Shown: in pieces, positions 8,570 to 16,926 of the stretch
How positions within the stretch are numbered: the first letter of the stretch is position 1
How the letters are laid out: each line of letters begins with the position of its first letter
NCBI GenBank assembly: GCA_003140835.1
Contig: PLLA01000040.1
Span: forward strand, 7,182 to 41,374
Reading direction: 5' to 3'
Origin: Candidatus Tumulicola scandinaviensis
Lineage (GTDB): Bacteria > Vulcanimicrobiota > Vulcanimicrobiia > Vulcanimicrobiales > Vulcanimicrobiaceae
Length of the DNA: 34,193 bases
Position numbers and translations under genes: made by a program
Notes under the pieces: model-generated
What the model was told of the DNA's origin: nothing
Databases searched by the model: none
What the model saw: the letters and a program-made list of their open reading frames with translations, nothing else

Positions 8570-10264
8570 CTAAAGGCGATTCGGTGGCCTTGTCTCGGCC
8601 TTTTGCGAACGCCTCCGCAGAGCCATCGCCTCGACTCGGTGGTTGCCATCTCTGCTGATCATTGCTGCGACTTCGTGGGACTGGGCGGCTTGTTCAATCT
8701 GCCTTTGGCTGTATGCAAGGTCGATGGCTCTAGTGATCAAATCTTTCGCATCGCCGGCGCGCCGCTGAGCGTGAGCGACGCGCGCTGCCTCGCGAAGCGT
8801 CGAACACCTCAAAACGAGACAGCCGCCGGAAGCGGCCGCCTCGTCTGCCTGTCGCGCGGACTCGTCCGCTGCGGCGAGATCGCCCAGCAGGAGCTTCGCA
8901 AATGACTCCGTCACCTTGCCATCGATCCAATGCGGACCGCCAGGTGGGCAAAAGCGCAGTGTCGCCTCGACATTTGACAGAACGCGCGCGGGCTTCGGCG
9001 ACTGCCGACGCAAATGACAGCGAGCGAGGTAAAGTTGGGCTGCGGAACGGATAGCAGTATGTCCGAGGCGCTCCGCCTCGTCGCAGGTGGCCGAGAGGAG
9101 TGTTTCGGACGTCCTCTCCTCTCCGCATGCGAGCGCAACGTTTCCGAAAATGAGCTCTGCAAGGAGCCTTTGGACGGCGAGACCGTTCTGCTGCGCGATT
9201 GAAGCGGCTTCGCGCAGATAGCGCGAAGCTTCCGAGAGATGGCCAAACGCTTTAAGGACAATCGCCGTTTGAATGAGGAATTGCGCGCGATCTTGACTGA
9301 GCACGTCTTTTGCCTCTCGATACGCCCGAAGGGAGCCTTGCAGCGACTCGGCTGCGGAGTGGTCGTCGCCTGCAAGGTGGCTGACGTACGCGTGGAACGA
9401 GGCCACTCGCGCGACGAGCCACCGGGTATGGCTGTCAGGCTTGGTGGCTCCGGCAAGCAAGTCGCGCGCGACCCGCAATCTATCCAAGGCGCCAACGAGC
9501 CGGCCAAAGGCGGCGTCGAGATTTGCGAACGCCAGCCCCACCTCCGCTTCCGCAGCGGTGCGTGCGTCCGGTTCGGAGGCCAGCCGCAGGCACAGAGTCT
9601 GCGCTTCAAGCAGTGTTTCGCGTGAACCGACCTGGTCGCCAAGGTGCCCGCTCAAGATGGCGCTGCGCAGGCACAGCGCCGACACGATCATTTCTTCGGC
9701 GTTCGCGGCGCGCACAACGTCCTCGACACAGGCGAGGGCTTCGCTGGGCATTCCAAGCCCTGCTAGGACCGCTGCGCGACTGAGCGGGTCCCGCGTGACA
9801 TCGCGAGCCGGAGCCGCCGATCGCAGCGTTTCAGGCAATCGGACGCGGAGCAGTTCTGCGATTTGACGCCGGATTTCGCGCTGATTTCGCCGGTACTGGC
9901 GCGTCGAGACGCCGAGTCGCTTGGCGAGTATGGTGCTCGGCATGCGCCCGAGATCACCATCGACGATGATCGCGTTCCGTCGGTCCGCAATCTCGGGATT
10001 GCTCGCGGCTTCGTCGCGGAAACACCCATCCGCGAAGCGGCGCACGGCGGAGCGGATCTCCTCCGCGATACGAGCATCGGTTCGGGAGCAGACCGCGCCG
10101 GCGGGTGGCTCGTCGTCGAACCAGCAGCCCACGATCGGGTTCCTGCGCAGCTCCGCGGAATCCCAAACGTGCCTGAACAAATGACGGGTCGCCGCGTCGA
10201 AAGATCGGTCCGGTCTTGCACGCATGATTTTAGCGCCGACTCCGCGGCCGACACTTTCGGCCAT
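8570..10264 (-). CDS. HTH-TPR regulator, unit 1
   Basis: Unnamed regulator-like protein of about 564 residues from the ATG at 10264. The frame is open to an ATG at 10375, and an ATG at 10225 is also possible. From the 10264 start, HLFRH with a following LRRNPIV lies at about 28-45, and a helix-turn-helix LAKRLGVSTRQYRR at about 113-126. The rest is alanine/leucine-rich paired helices with TPR character (for example SEASRYLREAASIAQQNG). No sensor, ATPase or membrane segment is visible. It is divergent from the lipoprotein gene at 10394 across a 129-base gap, so it probably controls that gene. It is the most diverged of the five paralogues: where the others have YRER, it has YRRNQ. Cytoplasmic; function inferred only. 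Confidence 0.75.
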   Translation of the reverse strand: MAESVGRGVGAKIMRARPDRSFDAATRHLFRHVWDSAELRRNPIVGCWFDDEPPAGAVCSRTDARIAEEIRSAVRRFADGCFRDEAASNPEIADRRNAIIVDGDLGRMPSTILAKRLGVSTRQYRRNQREIRRQIAELLRVRLPETLRSAAPARDVTRDPLSRAAVLAGLGMPSEALACVEDVVRAANAEEMIVSALCLRSAILSGHLGDQVGSRETLLEAQTLCLRLASEPDARTAAEAEVGLAFANLDAAFGRLVGALDRLRVARDLLAGATKPDSHTRWLVARVASFHAYVSHLAGDDHSAAESLQGSLRAYREAKDVLSQDRAQFLIQTAIVLKAFGHLSEASRYLREAASIAQQNGLAVQRLLAELIFGNVALACGEERTSETLLSATCDEAERLGHTAIRSAAQLYLARCHLRRQSPKPARVLSNVEATLRFCPPGGPHWIDGKVTESFAKLLLGDLAAADESARQADEAAASGGCLVLRCSTLREAARVAHAQRRAGDAKDLITRAIDLAYSQRQIEQAAQSHEVAAMISRDGNHRVEAMALRRRSQKAETRPPNRL

Positions 10265-10393
10265 CTTCACGACGTGTGGACGCCGGCCGAAGGATAGATG
10301 CCTTGCCGGCGAGATTCCACTCGGGCATACATTTCCACTTCGCCGCGTGAGTCGGCGAGGCATCCACGAAAGCATTTGCTTAGGAGAGACACC
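10265..10393. promoter_or_regulatory. Divergent intergenic region of unit 1
   Basis: 129 bases between the divergent regulator and lipoprotein genes, the only place for their promoters. A ribosome binding site AGGAG at 10383-10387 precedes a TTG start at 10394 and decides that start, because the 32 codons upstream lack signal-peptide character. I cannot assign -35/-10 boxes with confidence. Confidence 0.4.
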
Positions 10394-11338
10394 TTGAACT
10401 TCCAGACATCGGTCCCCGTCGTATTCGGCCTCTGCGCCGTCGCCCTATCGGGATGCTCCTCGGGCGGGCAGCAGCCAACGGCTCCTATCCCGCCGTCAAC
10501 ATCCGTGAACTCGGACGTCTTCAAACAATCGGCTCCTGAGAATCTAAGCCGCCTCGTCTTCGCTTCGAACTCGAACAACCAGGTTGTGGGCTACAGCCAA
10601 AAAACAGGCGCCGTCGTCGAGACGCTCAGCGGATTCAACGAGGTCGACGGTCTGGCTACCGACCGATCGGGCTCGCTGTACGTTCCAAGCCAACTCCAGC
10701 ACGAGATCTTCGTTTACCCGTACGGCTCCACTACGCCGTCACTCACTCTGAATAACATGGGTGAGAACGCGCTCAAAGTAGCCGTCTCGCGAAAAGGCGA
10801 GGTCTGCGTTCCGAGTGCTAACGCCAGCGGCGTGTTCAGCTTCAACTTTTTCAAGAAGGGCGCGACGGCGCCGTTCAACACGCTGGCGGCATCATTTCTC
10901 ACCATCGCCCGCGACTGTGGGTACGATGCGGCTGGAAACGCCTACGTCACTGGTTTCGGCGGCAAGAAGAACGGCGCGGTCGGCTACATCGCGGGCGGCG
11001 GCAAGGGCACGAGCATCGTCAATCTGAACATCACCACCGTAGCGCAGCCGAGCGGGCTTGAGGTGGCCGCGAATGGAGACGTCTTGGTGGGCGATCAGGA
11101 GGCCGCTACCATCCACGAATTCCAGGCGGATTCGAACGTTGAAGTTGGCGACGTTTTGCTCGATCGCAACATCGTTATCTTCGCACTGACGAAAGACAAT
11201 AAGCACGTTTGGGCGACCGACAACGGTGATACGTTTGTCACCGAGTACGCCTTCCCACTCGGCGGCACGCCCGTCAAGACAATCAACGCCGGGACCCTGA
11301 CGCAAGGCGTCGCGGTCACTCCCTGGTCTGCACCGTAA
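10394..11338 (+). CDS. Beta-propeller (NHL-like) lipoprotein, unit 1
   Basis: Predicted secreted lipoprotein of 314 residues from a TTG start. The N-terminus has a hydrophobic stretch and lipobox ALSGC, with the lipidated cysteine at about residue 19. Repeats of about 40-45 residues follow with the NHL/SMP-30-like pattern of a hydrophobic strand, DRSGSLYV or AANGDVLVG turn, and VFAYPYG/VGY strand (for example VDGLATDRSGSLYV), so a beta-propeller fold is likely. No catalytic residues can be assigned. It is 2 bases from the downstream peptidase gene, so the two are co-transcribed. An in-frame ATG at 10298 would add 32 residues without signal character and is rejected. Ligand or activity unknown. 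Confidence 0.75.
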   Translation: MNFQTSVPVVFGLCAVALSGCSSGGQQPTAPIPPSTSVNSDVFKQSAPENLSRLVFASNSNNQVVGYSQKTGAVVETLSGFNEVDGLATDRSGSLYVPSQLQHEIFVYPYGSTTPSLTLNNMGENALKVAVSRKGEVCVPSANASGVFSFNFFKKGATAPFNTLAASFLTIARDCGYDAAGNAYVTGFGGKKNGAVGYIAGGGKGTSIVNLNITTVAQPSGLEVAANGDVLVGDQEAATIHEFQADSNVEVGDVLLDRNIVIFALTKDNKHVWATDNGDTFVTEYAFPLGGTPVKTINAGTLTQGVAVTPWSAP

Positions 11339-11340
11339 GC

Positions 11341-12519
11341 GTGAAGCGTCTTTTCGCGGCGCTTGCTGGCGCGAGCCTTTTCGTGTTGGCCGCATGCACA
11401 GGCCCGGTTACAAGCACCACGTCGCAATTGCCGTATGGGGAGGCGCCGCCGAACCCCGGACTCCGACACGACTTTCGGCGCGCCTGCAGAGTCAGTGCGG
11501 ACCCGAATCTCTATCATTGCGACGTCTTGTTCGATACGACGCCAGCATTGGGTCATTTAAGGAGCAATGTCTCCGGCTACGGGCCGCCGGACTTGCAGAG
11601 TGCTTACAAGTTACCTTCGTCCACGCATGGAGCCGGGCAGACGATTGCGGTTGTCGACGCATTTGACGACCCGAATGTGGACGCGGACCTGGCGACGTAT
11701 CGGTCGACCTATGGCCTGCCCGCGTGCACGTCTGGGAGCGGATGCTTTCGCAAACTCAATCAGGACGGCAAACCCGGGCCGTATCCGTTGCCCAACGCAG
11801 GTTGGGCCCTCGAGGAATCGCTCGACACCGAGATGGTTTCGGCCGTATGCCCCAACTGCCACATCATCCTGATGGAGGCGGACGACAACACACTGCGGAG
11901 CCTTGGCAAGGCGGAAGACATGGCGGTTCAGTTGGGAGCCAACGTCATCAGCAACAGCTTTGGGGGCGGCGGGTCTAGCGGCGGCAAATACTTCAATCAT
12001 CCCGGCGTGATCATCACGGCCAGCGCCGGCGACAACGGTTACGGCATCCAAAACCCAGCCGATCTGCCTACGGTAGTGTCGGTCGGGGGGACTGTCCTGT
12101 TACGCGACAACAATCCTCGTGGCTGGAACGATGTCGTGTGGTCAGGGACCGGCAGCGGTTGCGCGCACGTTCAGATGAAGCCGTCATGGCAAACGGATCG
12201 GGGTTGTAGCGGGCGTACCATGAACGATGTCGCTGCGCTCGCGACGAATGCTGCTGTGTATGACACTTACTATGAGAATGGGTGGACGACTGTCGAAGGG
12301 ACTAGTATATCAGCCCCGGTTGTCGCCGCAATCTACGGGCTTGCCGAGAACGCGAGCAGTTTGAACGCGGCACAGTCACTGTATGCGCCGAACGCGTCGC
12401 TCTACGACGTTGTTAGTGGAAGCAACGGGGTCTGTAATAAGAAGTACCTGTGCAATGCGAAGCCCGGGTACGATGGCCCTTCGGGCAATGGTACGCCGGA
12501 CGGCGTTAGTGCGTTTTGA
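11341..12519 (+). CDS. S53 (sedolisin) family peptidase, lipoprotein
   Basis: Serine-carboxyl peptidase of 392 residues, probably acting outside the cytoplasmic membrane and active at low pH like its family. The signal peptide ends in lipobox VLAAC, with the cysteine at residue 19. The catalytic Glu/Asp pair fits E158 and D162 in WALEESLDTEM. NVISNSFGGG (201-210) carries the oxyanion region of the family, here without a clear aspartate. The nucleophile is S322 in GTSISAP. The C-terminal YDVVSGSNG and DGPSGNGTP match the calcium-site end of the family. The N-terminal part before the core is only about 60 residues after the signal peptide, so it lacks the classic roughly 190-residue prodomain. 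It starts with GTG 2 bases after the unit 1 lipoprotein, which makes a two-gene operon. Confidence 0.88.
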   Translation: MKRLFAALAGASLFVLAACTGPVTSTTSQLPYGEAPPNPGLRHDFRRACRVSADPNLYHCDVLFDTTPALGHLRSNVSGYGPPDLQSAYKLPSSTHGAGQTIAVVDAFDDPNVDADLATYRSTYGLPACTSGSGCFRKLNQDGKPGPYPLPNAGWALEESLDTEMVSAVCPNCHIILMEADDNTLRSLGKAEDMAVQLGANVISNSFGGGGSSGGKYFNHPGVIITASAGDNGYGIQNPADLPTVVSVGGTVLLRDNNPRGWNDVVWSGTGSGCAHVQMKPSWQTDRGCSGRTMNDVAALATNAAVYDTYYENGWTTVEGTSISAPVVAAIYGLAENASSLNAAQSLYAPNASLYDVVSGSNGVCNKKYLCNAKPGYDGPSGNGTPDGVSAF

Positions 12520-12883
12520 TCAGCCAATTCGCTAGGTTCACATTTATCCGGGATGCCCCAAAAGCACACCAGATCCGAGCGCATGGCGAAGACGATAGCC
12601 CCGGCAAGATTTCCCTCCACGACGACGGCAGGCGTTCGTGACGTGCCTCGAGTTCAGTATACGACCGCAGGCTCTCGGCCTACTCGGAATTTCAGCAGCA
12701 GTCATACGCGGCGACCAATTGGAGCCTGTTGCTTGGAATCCCCGATGCAACGGCCATAATCGTGAGTCGCGACCGATTTTAGAACGCGGCACTCACACTG
12801 ATGGAGGGATTTCAAATACCCTTTTGACCAGGGTCGAAGGCTATCCCAAACGGAGTAGTATTACCGGACGAGTATGTTCTCGC
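12520..12883. other. Gap between peptidase and unit 2 regulator
   Basis: 364 bases between two convergent genes. Short frames exist on both strands, but none has a ribosome binding site or recognisable protein character. No clear terminator hairpin is seen. Confidence 0.4.
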
Positions 12884-14467
12884 CTAACTCGCAAAGTGAG
12901 AAAGCCGTGCCAGAGCACGAGCGATTCTCTTATGTTGACGATTGCCGCTTAGACGACCTGAGTATCGGTAGGCTTGCGCCTGAGCAAACGGCGGCGCATT
13001 TTCAGACAGTAAAGCGATCGCTTCATCGATGGAACGCAAGGCCTGCCTTCGCCGACCTAAGGCACCTTCAATTTCTGCTCTTACACGAAGCGCCGATCCC
13101 AAGCCGCGCTTGCTTCGAATTTGCCGCATCCTGCCCACAGCATCCCTCGCGGTATCAAGGGCCTTTTCAAAGCATCGCTCCGCGAGTAGAAGCTCTGCTT
13201 CTACAACTCGTGGAAGGACGCAAATAAAAGAGCGAGAATCGGCACGCGAAGCGGCACCCTCGTTAAGGATCAGTCTCGCCGCACTGGTATTATGATTTGC
13301 AATGTACACTGTCGCAACGCAGCAACGAGCTAATGCCGTCCCCTCTTCGCTTATAGCCATCACCTCGGCGAGATTCAAAGCCGCGGTACCAAAACGGAGA
13401 GCAAGATCGTACTTTCCATCGTTCCCGTAAAATGAACAAAATAGAGTTGAGATTTCGATACAGTCACGCGTAAGGCCACTCATCTTCGCTAAATCATAGG
13501 CGGTAGATAAGTCGAGCATCGCCGTCTCAACTGGAGAGCCCGTGATAATACGCAGGGCGCCTAACGCAATAAGAGCGCGTGAACGTAAGGCCGGCTCTAG
13601 CTCGAACTGCCGTATGATGCGATTAGCCTCGAATGCGGCCGTAAATGCCGCAGAGAAGGAGCCCTCCCTTTCCAAGATGTCCGCCAAGGCTAGTTGCGCT
13701 TTAGCCACTGCGCGACCGCATTTCATATTCCCGACATCGGACGACTGTTTAAAGTCGCGTATCGCGCGTTCAAGTTGTGGCCCTGCAGAATTAGCCCGGT
13801 CGGTGTGCAGAAGAAGTGTAGCCACTAGTGTTGCTGCTTCCAATTCTATTGAGGGCGTCACCGGCGGAGACCCCCAATTGAAGCTTTCATAAGCGATGTC
13901 TAAAAATTGTGTCGCCCGACTTATTTGATCGATCTCACAGCATAGTTTTCCCAAGTGCAACGCAATCCGAGCTCGTACTTCCGGAGCAGATACTTGCAAT
14001 AGAGCCTTCTCCAGGAAGTTTATCGCCTCATAAACATGCCCAGTATTTTGCAATGCATTGGCGCACACTAAAGGCGTGTCTTCCGGATCAATGTCGACAG
14101 CAATCGAAATCGGTGTTTGAAACCTGCTTGCTTCCAAAGTCTCATATAGGGAAGAGAGTGCCTCTCGACGTTCACGGTAGAAATGTCGTTCTGAAATGCC
14201 AAGGTCACGGGCGACGGTGGCGTGTAGTTCGCCTGCGAGGTCACAGCGAGCAATAATGACCCGCGAGCGTAAAGGCAACTCGTCTAATGCCTCTTCAACG
14301 AGGATCCGTGCTTTGTCCGGCGGGTAATGCCCGAGGAGCGGACTATTCCGAAGCCGATGCGGACTATCAAGGTGCCTAAGAAAGCTCTTAATATTCGCCT
14401 GGCGGTCGGCCCATGTCAGGTTTTGGTCAGTTTTGTGAGCTAGGACGTCTGCAGCAGGGCATCGCAT
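12884..14467 (-). CDS. HTH-TPR regulator, unit 2
   Basis: Regulator-like protein of 527 residues with ATG at 14467 preceded by an AGGA ribosome binding site 8 bases away. FLRHLDSPHRLRNSPLLGHY at 29-48 is the shared RHL motif. LDELPLRSRVIIARCD at 61-76 leads into a sigma-region-4-like helix-turn-helix (VARDLGISERHFYRERREAL, 85-104). Helical TPR-like repeats follow to the end, including a C-terminal AYRYSGRLSGNRQHKRIA segment resembling the ends of the other copies. Base composition is visibly more AT-rich than the arginine operon, hinting at acquisition. It diverges from the lipoprotein at 14522 with only 54 bases between start codons, so shared control is very likely. Confidence 0.8.
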   Translation of the reverse strand: MRCPAADVLAHKTDQNLTWADRQANIKSFLRHLDSPHRLRNSPLLGHYPPDKARILVEEALDELPLRSRVIIARCDLAGELHATVARDLGISERHFYRERREALSSLYETLEASRFQTPISIAVDIDPEDTPLVCANALQNTGHVYEAINFLEKALLQVSAPEVRARIALHLGKLCCEIDQISRATQFLDIAYESFNWGSPPVTPSIELEAATLVATLLLHTDRANSAGPQLERAIRDFKQSSDVGNMKCGRAVAKAQLALADILEREGSFSAAFTAAFEANRIIRQFELEPALRSRALIALGALRIITGSPVETAMLDLSTAYDLAKMSGLTRDCIEISTLFCSFYGNDGKYDLALRFGTAALNLAEVMAISEEGTALARCCVATVYIANHNTSAARLILNEGAASRADSRSFICVLPRVVEAELLLAERCFEKALDTARDAVGRMRQIRSKRGLGSALRVRAEIEGALGRRRQALRSIDEAIALLSENAPPFAQAQAYRYSGRLSGNRQHKRIARALARLSHFAS

Positions 14468-14521
14468 TGGTTTTTCCTGTCTTCACGCTGGTACTCGTAC
14501 TTATCCGAAGGAGCTCAACGT
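14468..14521 (+). promoter_or_regulatory. Divergent promoter of unit 2
   Basis: 54-base region between divergent starts. It contains CTGTCTT, then ACTCGTACTTATCCGA and a GGAG ribosome binding site. The region upstream of 32286 keeps the same elements (CTGTCTT, ACTCATACTTATCCGA, GGGAGC) at matching distances, so these bases are under constraint or recently duplicated. TACTTA is my candidate -10 box for the lipoprotein gene. Confidence 0.55.
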
Positions 14522-15517
14522 ATGACGATATCTTGCATTCGGCACTGGCTAGCTAATGGGACGGTGGTCCTCGCCCTTGCCGCGTGTTCTGGCGCTTCTC
14601 TGACACCCCAGAATGCGCCCCTCGCTCAGCCAGAGGCGCTTTCGCGCCCGAGCGCGATCGCGAACCAACTCAAGACGAAGGGTGGGTTCCTCAAGCATAC
14701 CGCGACGCAGAACTTCCTTTTTGTCGCGGACGACGGTATCAATGCCATATTCCTTCTCGATCCAACGCAACCGGGCATGCCGCCGGTTGGTACTATTATT
14801 GACGGCGTTAATGGACCGGCTGGGTTGAGCACGGATAGCCATGGAACGCTCTACGTCACCAATCAGGGTGCGTCTCCACCCTCCGTCGCTGAGTACCCGG
14901 CCGGGCACCTAAAACCGTCGTTTCAGCTAACCAACGGTATCAATCTTCCATTTGCAGTTGCGGTTGATTCGCAAAGAACGGTCTATGTCAGCAATCCATT
15001 TGCTTCACAACCCAATGTGGTTGCGTATAAAGCGGGCCAATCTAGCCCGTTCGAGACCATCACTGGGTTTTCGGATCCGATTGGACTTGCTGTCGACAAG
15101 CTAAACAACCTTTACGTGGTCGATTTGCGTAGTGGAGTCTATGTTGTTCCTTTTGGCTCTAATACGCCGACGAACATGAACCTACAGGATCTCGTCAATC
15201 CGACGAACATCGCAGTAGATGCTAGAGGGGTTCTGTCTGTCTCAGATATCGGCAATCCTCGTGCTAATCCATCAATCCCGGCCCGAATACTGCGCTATGG
15301 CCTTGGGAAAACGACTCCTTCGATGATAATTACTAAGGATGTCTTCAGCCCGCAGTTTGTTACTTATTCTCGTGCGTTGCGCACGCTATATGTAACGATG
15401 CAAGATAATGGAGGCTACGTGGCTGGCTTTAAGGCTGGTCAGCGCAAAGCATGGGTGTTGGGTTTTAACCCAGCTACCGCCGCAGGGCTGGCATTTAGCA
15501 CGAACTCGAAGTGGTAA
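14522..15517 (+). CDS. Beta-propeller lipoprotein, unit 2
   Basis: 331-residue predicted lipoprotein. The signal peptide has lipobox ALAAC (cysteine about residue 22), and the ribosome binding site is AAGGAG. Repeats include FLFVADDGINAIFLLD, GLSTDSHGTLYVTNQG, VAVDSQRTVYVSNP, LAVDKLNNLYVVDL and IAVDARGVLSVSD, the turn pattern of six-bladed NHL/SMP-30-like propellers. No metal or catalytic residues are evident. The gene at 32286 is a close paralogue over its full length; both end in STNSKW. It is divergent from the unit 2 regulator and followed by a strong terminator at 15596. Probably exported and anchored to a membrane. Role unknown. Confidence 0.8.
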   Translation: MTISCIRHWLANGTVVLALAACSGASLTPQNAPLAQPEALSRPSAIANQLKTKGGFLKHTATQNFLFVADDGINAIFLLDPTQPGMPPVGTIIDGVNGPAGLSTDSHGTLYVTNQGASPPSVAEYPAGHLKPSFQLTNGINLPFAVAVDSQRTVYVSNPFASQPNVVAYKAGQSSPFETITGFSDPIGLAVDKLNNLYVVDLRSGVYVVPFGSNTPTNMNLQDLVNPTNIAVDARGVLSVSDIGNPRANPSIPARILRYGLGKTTPSMIITKDVFSPQFVTYSRALRTLYVTMQDNGGYVAGFKAGQRKAWVLGFNPATAAGLAFSTNSKW

Positions 15518-15595
15518 GCCGGTGCACCAGCCGCCGTCCTACGCGCCGGTAGACACGGAGTAATCTCCGAACCGTTTACACTGCCAGGCAATAGA

Positions 15596-15624
15596 AACGG
15601 GCCCGCCGGAGCGGGCCCGTTTTC
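15596..15624 (+). terminator. Rho-independent terminator after unit 2 lipoprotein
   Basis: Perfect 10-bp stem ACGGGCCCGC / GCGGGCCCGT with loop CGGA, extendable by one A-T pair, followed by a short T run. It lies 79 bases after the lipoprotein stop. Confidence 0.85.
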
Positions 15625-15658
15625 GTTGATTCCCGATGCTAGTTGATTCCCGATGCTA
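15625..15658. repeat. 17-bp perfect tandem duplication
   Basis: GTTGATTCCCGATGCTA occurs twice in direct succession, right after the terminator and reaching the end of the reverse-strand gene remnant. It may be a slippage or insertion scar. Confidence 0.85.
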
Positions 15659-16097
15659 TACGAGACGAGGTCTACGGAGCGTTGGGCTGACGACCGATCC
15701 GATCGGCTGAACGTACGAGGCTGGGTAGTTCAACGTAGCCGAACCACCGGCCGGATACGGGAACTGGTTGGCCTGGATCAGGATGGCATCCGGTCCGACG
15801 AGTCCTGGGCCCTTGACGGTGGCCTGGACGATGTCGCACAGAGCCGACGGCTGCGTGCAGGTCGTTACGGTCGAGCCGGATCGCACCGGTGTCCGCAACC
15901 TGGTAGAACGTCGGAGCGCTGTAGGTGAACTGATCGCCGACATTCATCGACCGGGTCTTAGCCGACCAGAAAACCGCGCCTGGGCAGAGGATGGTTCCGC
16001 CGGTGATCGGCCACGGGGTGAACGTACCGCCGGAGAAGCTGTCGTACTGCAAGCCGCCCGCAGAGCTGTCGCCGTCGAGCCACAGGGTACCCGTTTT
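15656..16097 (-). pseudogene. C-terminal remnant of an unknown exported-type protein, frameshifted
   Basis: Two minus-strand frames make one coherent sequence when joined. The first runs from about 16097 through GTLWLDGDSSAGGLQYDSFS and VGDQFTYSAPTFYQVADTG. The second continues from about 15885 through TTCTQPSALCDIVQATVKGP and ANQFPYPAGGSATLNYP to a TAG at 15656. The switch needs one frameshift near 15870-15890. The Gly/Ser/Thr/Tyr-rich composition resembles extracellular or pilus-associated proteins, but I do not recognise the family. The 5' part is replaced by the argD fragment at 16098, so the gene is broken at both levels. Confidence 0.5.
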
Positions 16098-16733
16098 GCG
16101 CTGTTGATTTTGGATGAGATTCAATGCGGTGTCGGGCGCCTGGGTACGCTCTTCGCCTTCAAAGTCTTCGGCGTGACGCCGGATGTCGTGACCATTGCAA
16201 AGGCCTTGACCAACGGCTTACCGATCGGCGTTCTGCTGGCTGGCGAGTGCGCCGCCGCCGGCTTCATGCCGGGCGATCACGGCTCGACGTTTGGGGGCTC
16301 GCCAATTTCGTGCGCAGCGGCGCTGGCGCACCTCCGCGTACGCGACGAACTCGACCTTGACACGCTTGTCAACGATCGGTCAGAGCGCCTTTTCGCCGAT
16401 CTCCACGATCTCAGCGCTCGTTTTCCCGATCACTTTGATGCCCCGCGCGGCATGGGCTCGCTGATCGGACTTCCAGTACGACCGCCGTTTCTTGCCGACG
16501 CGATCCGCGATGCTGCTCGCGAGCGAGGGCTACTTGTCGGTATGGCACGGGGCAACCCCTTGCGATTTGCCCCGCCGCTTATTGTTTCAAAGGAGGATAT
16601 CGCGCGCGCGCTCGCACGACTAGAAGCTTCGCAGCCTCCACTGGCGGCGAAAAAGGCGTTGGAGCGCCTCTTAGCGCTCCTTCCAGGTGAGTGCGGTGCG
16701 ATATTCCCGCTCGCGCCGAGATTCGGTGCTTAA
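16098..16733 (+). pseudogene. argD: Truncated second copy of acetylornithine aminotransferase (3' part)
   Basis: From LLILDEIQCGVGRLG onward the translation follows residues 215-398 of ArgD (5903-7099) with roughly 70 percent identity by eye. It includes the PLP lysine in IAKALTNGLPIG and the segments GFMPGDHGSTFGGSP and AHLRVRDELDLD. The N-terminal half, including the substrate and phosphate motifs, is absent. The upstream open frame is only the antisense of the preceding remnant, so no functional enzyme is expected. The tail is about 30 residues longer than in argD. A hairpin GGAGCGC / GCGCTCC lies near 16661-16681. Divergence is too large for a fresh duplication; it is old, or came from a relative. 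Confidence 0.85.
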
Positions 16734-16926
16734 TCCGGACGATAGCATTTCCAGCGGATCGGCAAGACGTCAGATTATATCCTACAGCTCGGGGCGACGG
16801 ATAAGTCAAACTGGTTCGCTGCATGTCGAAGGTAGGGCGTTCCTTAAAGCAACCAAGGCTCGGAATGTTCACCGCTCGAAGAATCGAGCAGGGGACGCTT
16901 CTCAGGTAGGCTAGAAAGAGAGGCAT
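16734..16926. other. Upstream region of unit 3 regulator
   Basis: 193 bases containing the ribosome binding site AGAGAGG (16917-16923) ahead of a TTG start at 16927. The promoter must lie here, but no convincing -35/-10 pair stands out. Confidence 0.35.

Noticed and set aside
10298-10393. ATG at 10298 as start of the unit 1 lipoprotein
   Set aside because: It would place 32 arginine-rich residues before the signal peptide; the TTG at 10394 has a ribosome binding site and puts the lipobox at a normal distance.
15768-16733. A continuous + strand frame of about 321 codons ending in the argD-like sequence
   Set aside because: Its first 110 codons are the antisense of a recognisable reverse-strand remnant and match nothing in ArgD. 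The open frame is accidental, so only 16098-16733 is called, as a pseudogene.
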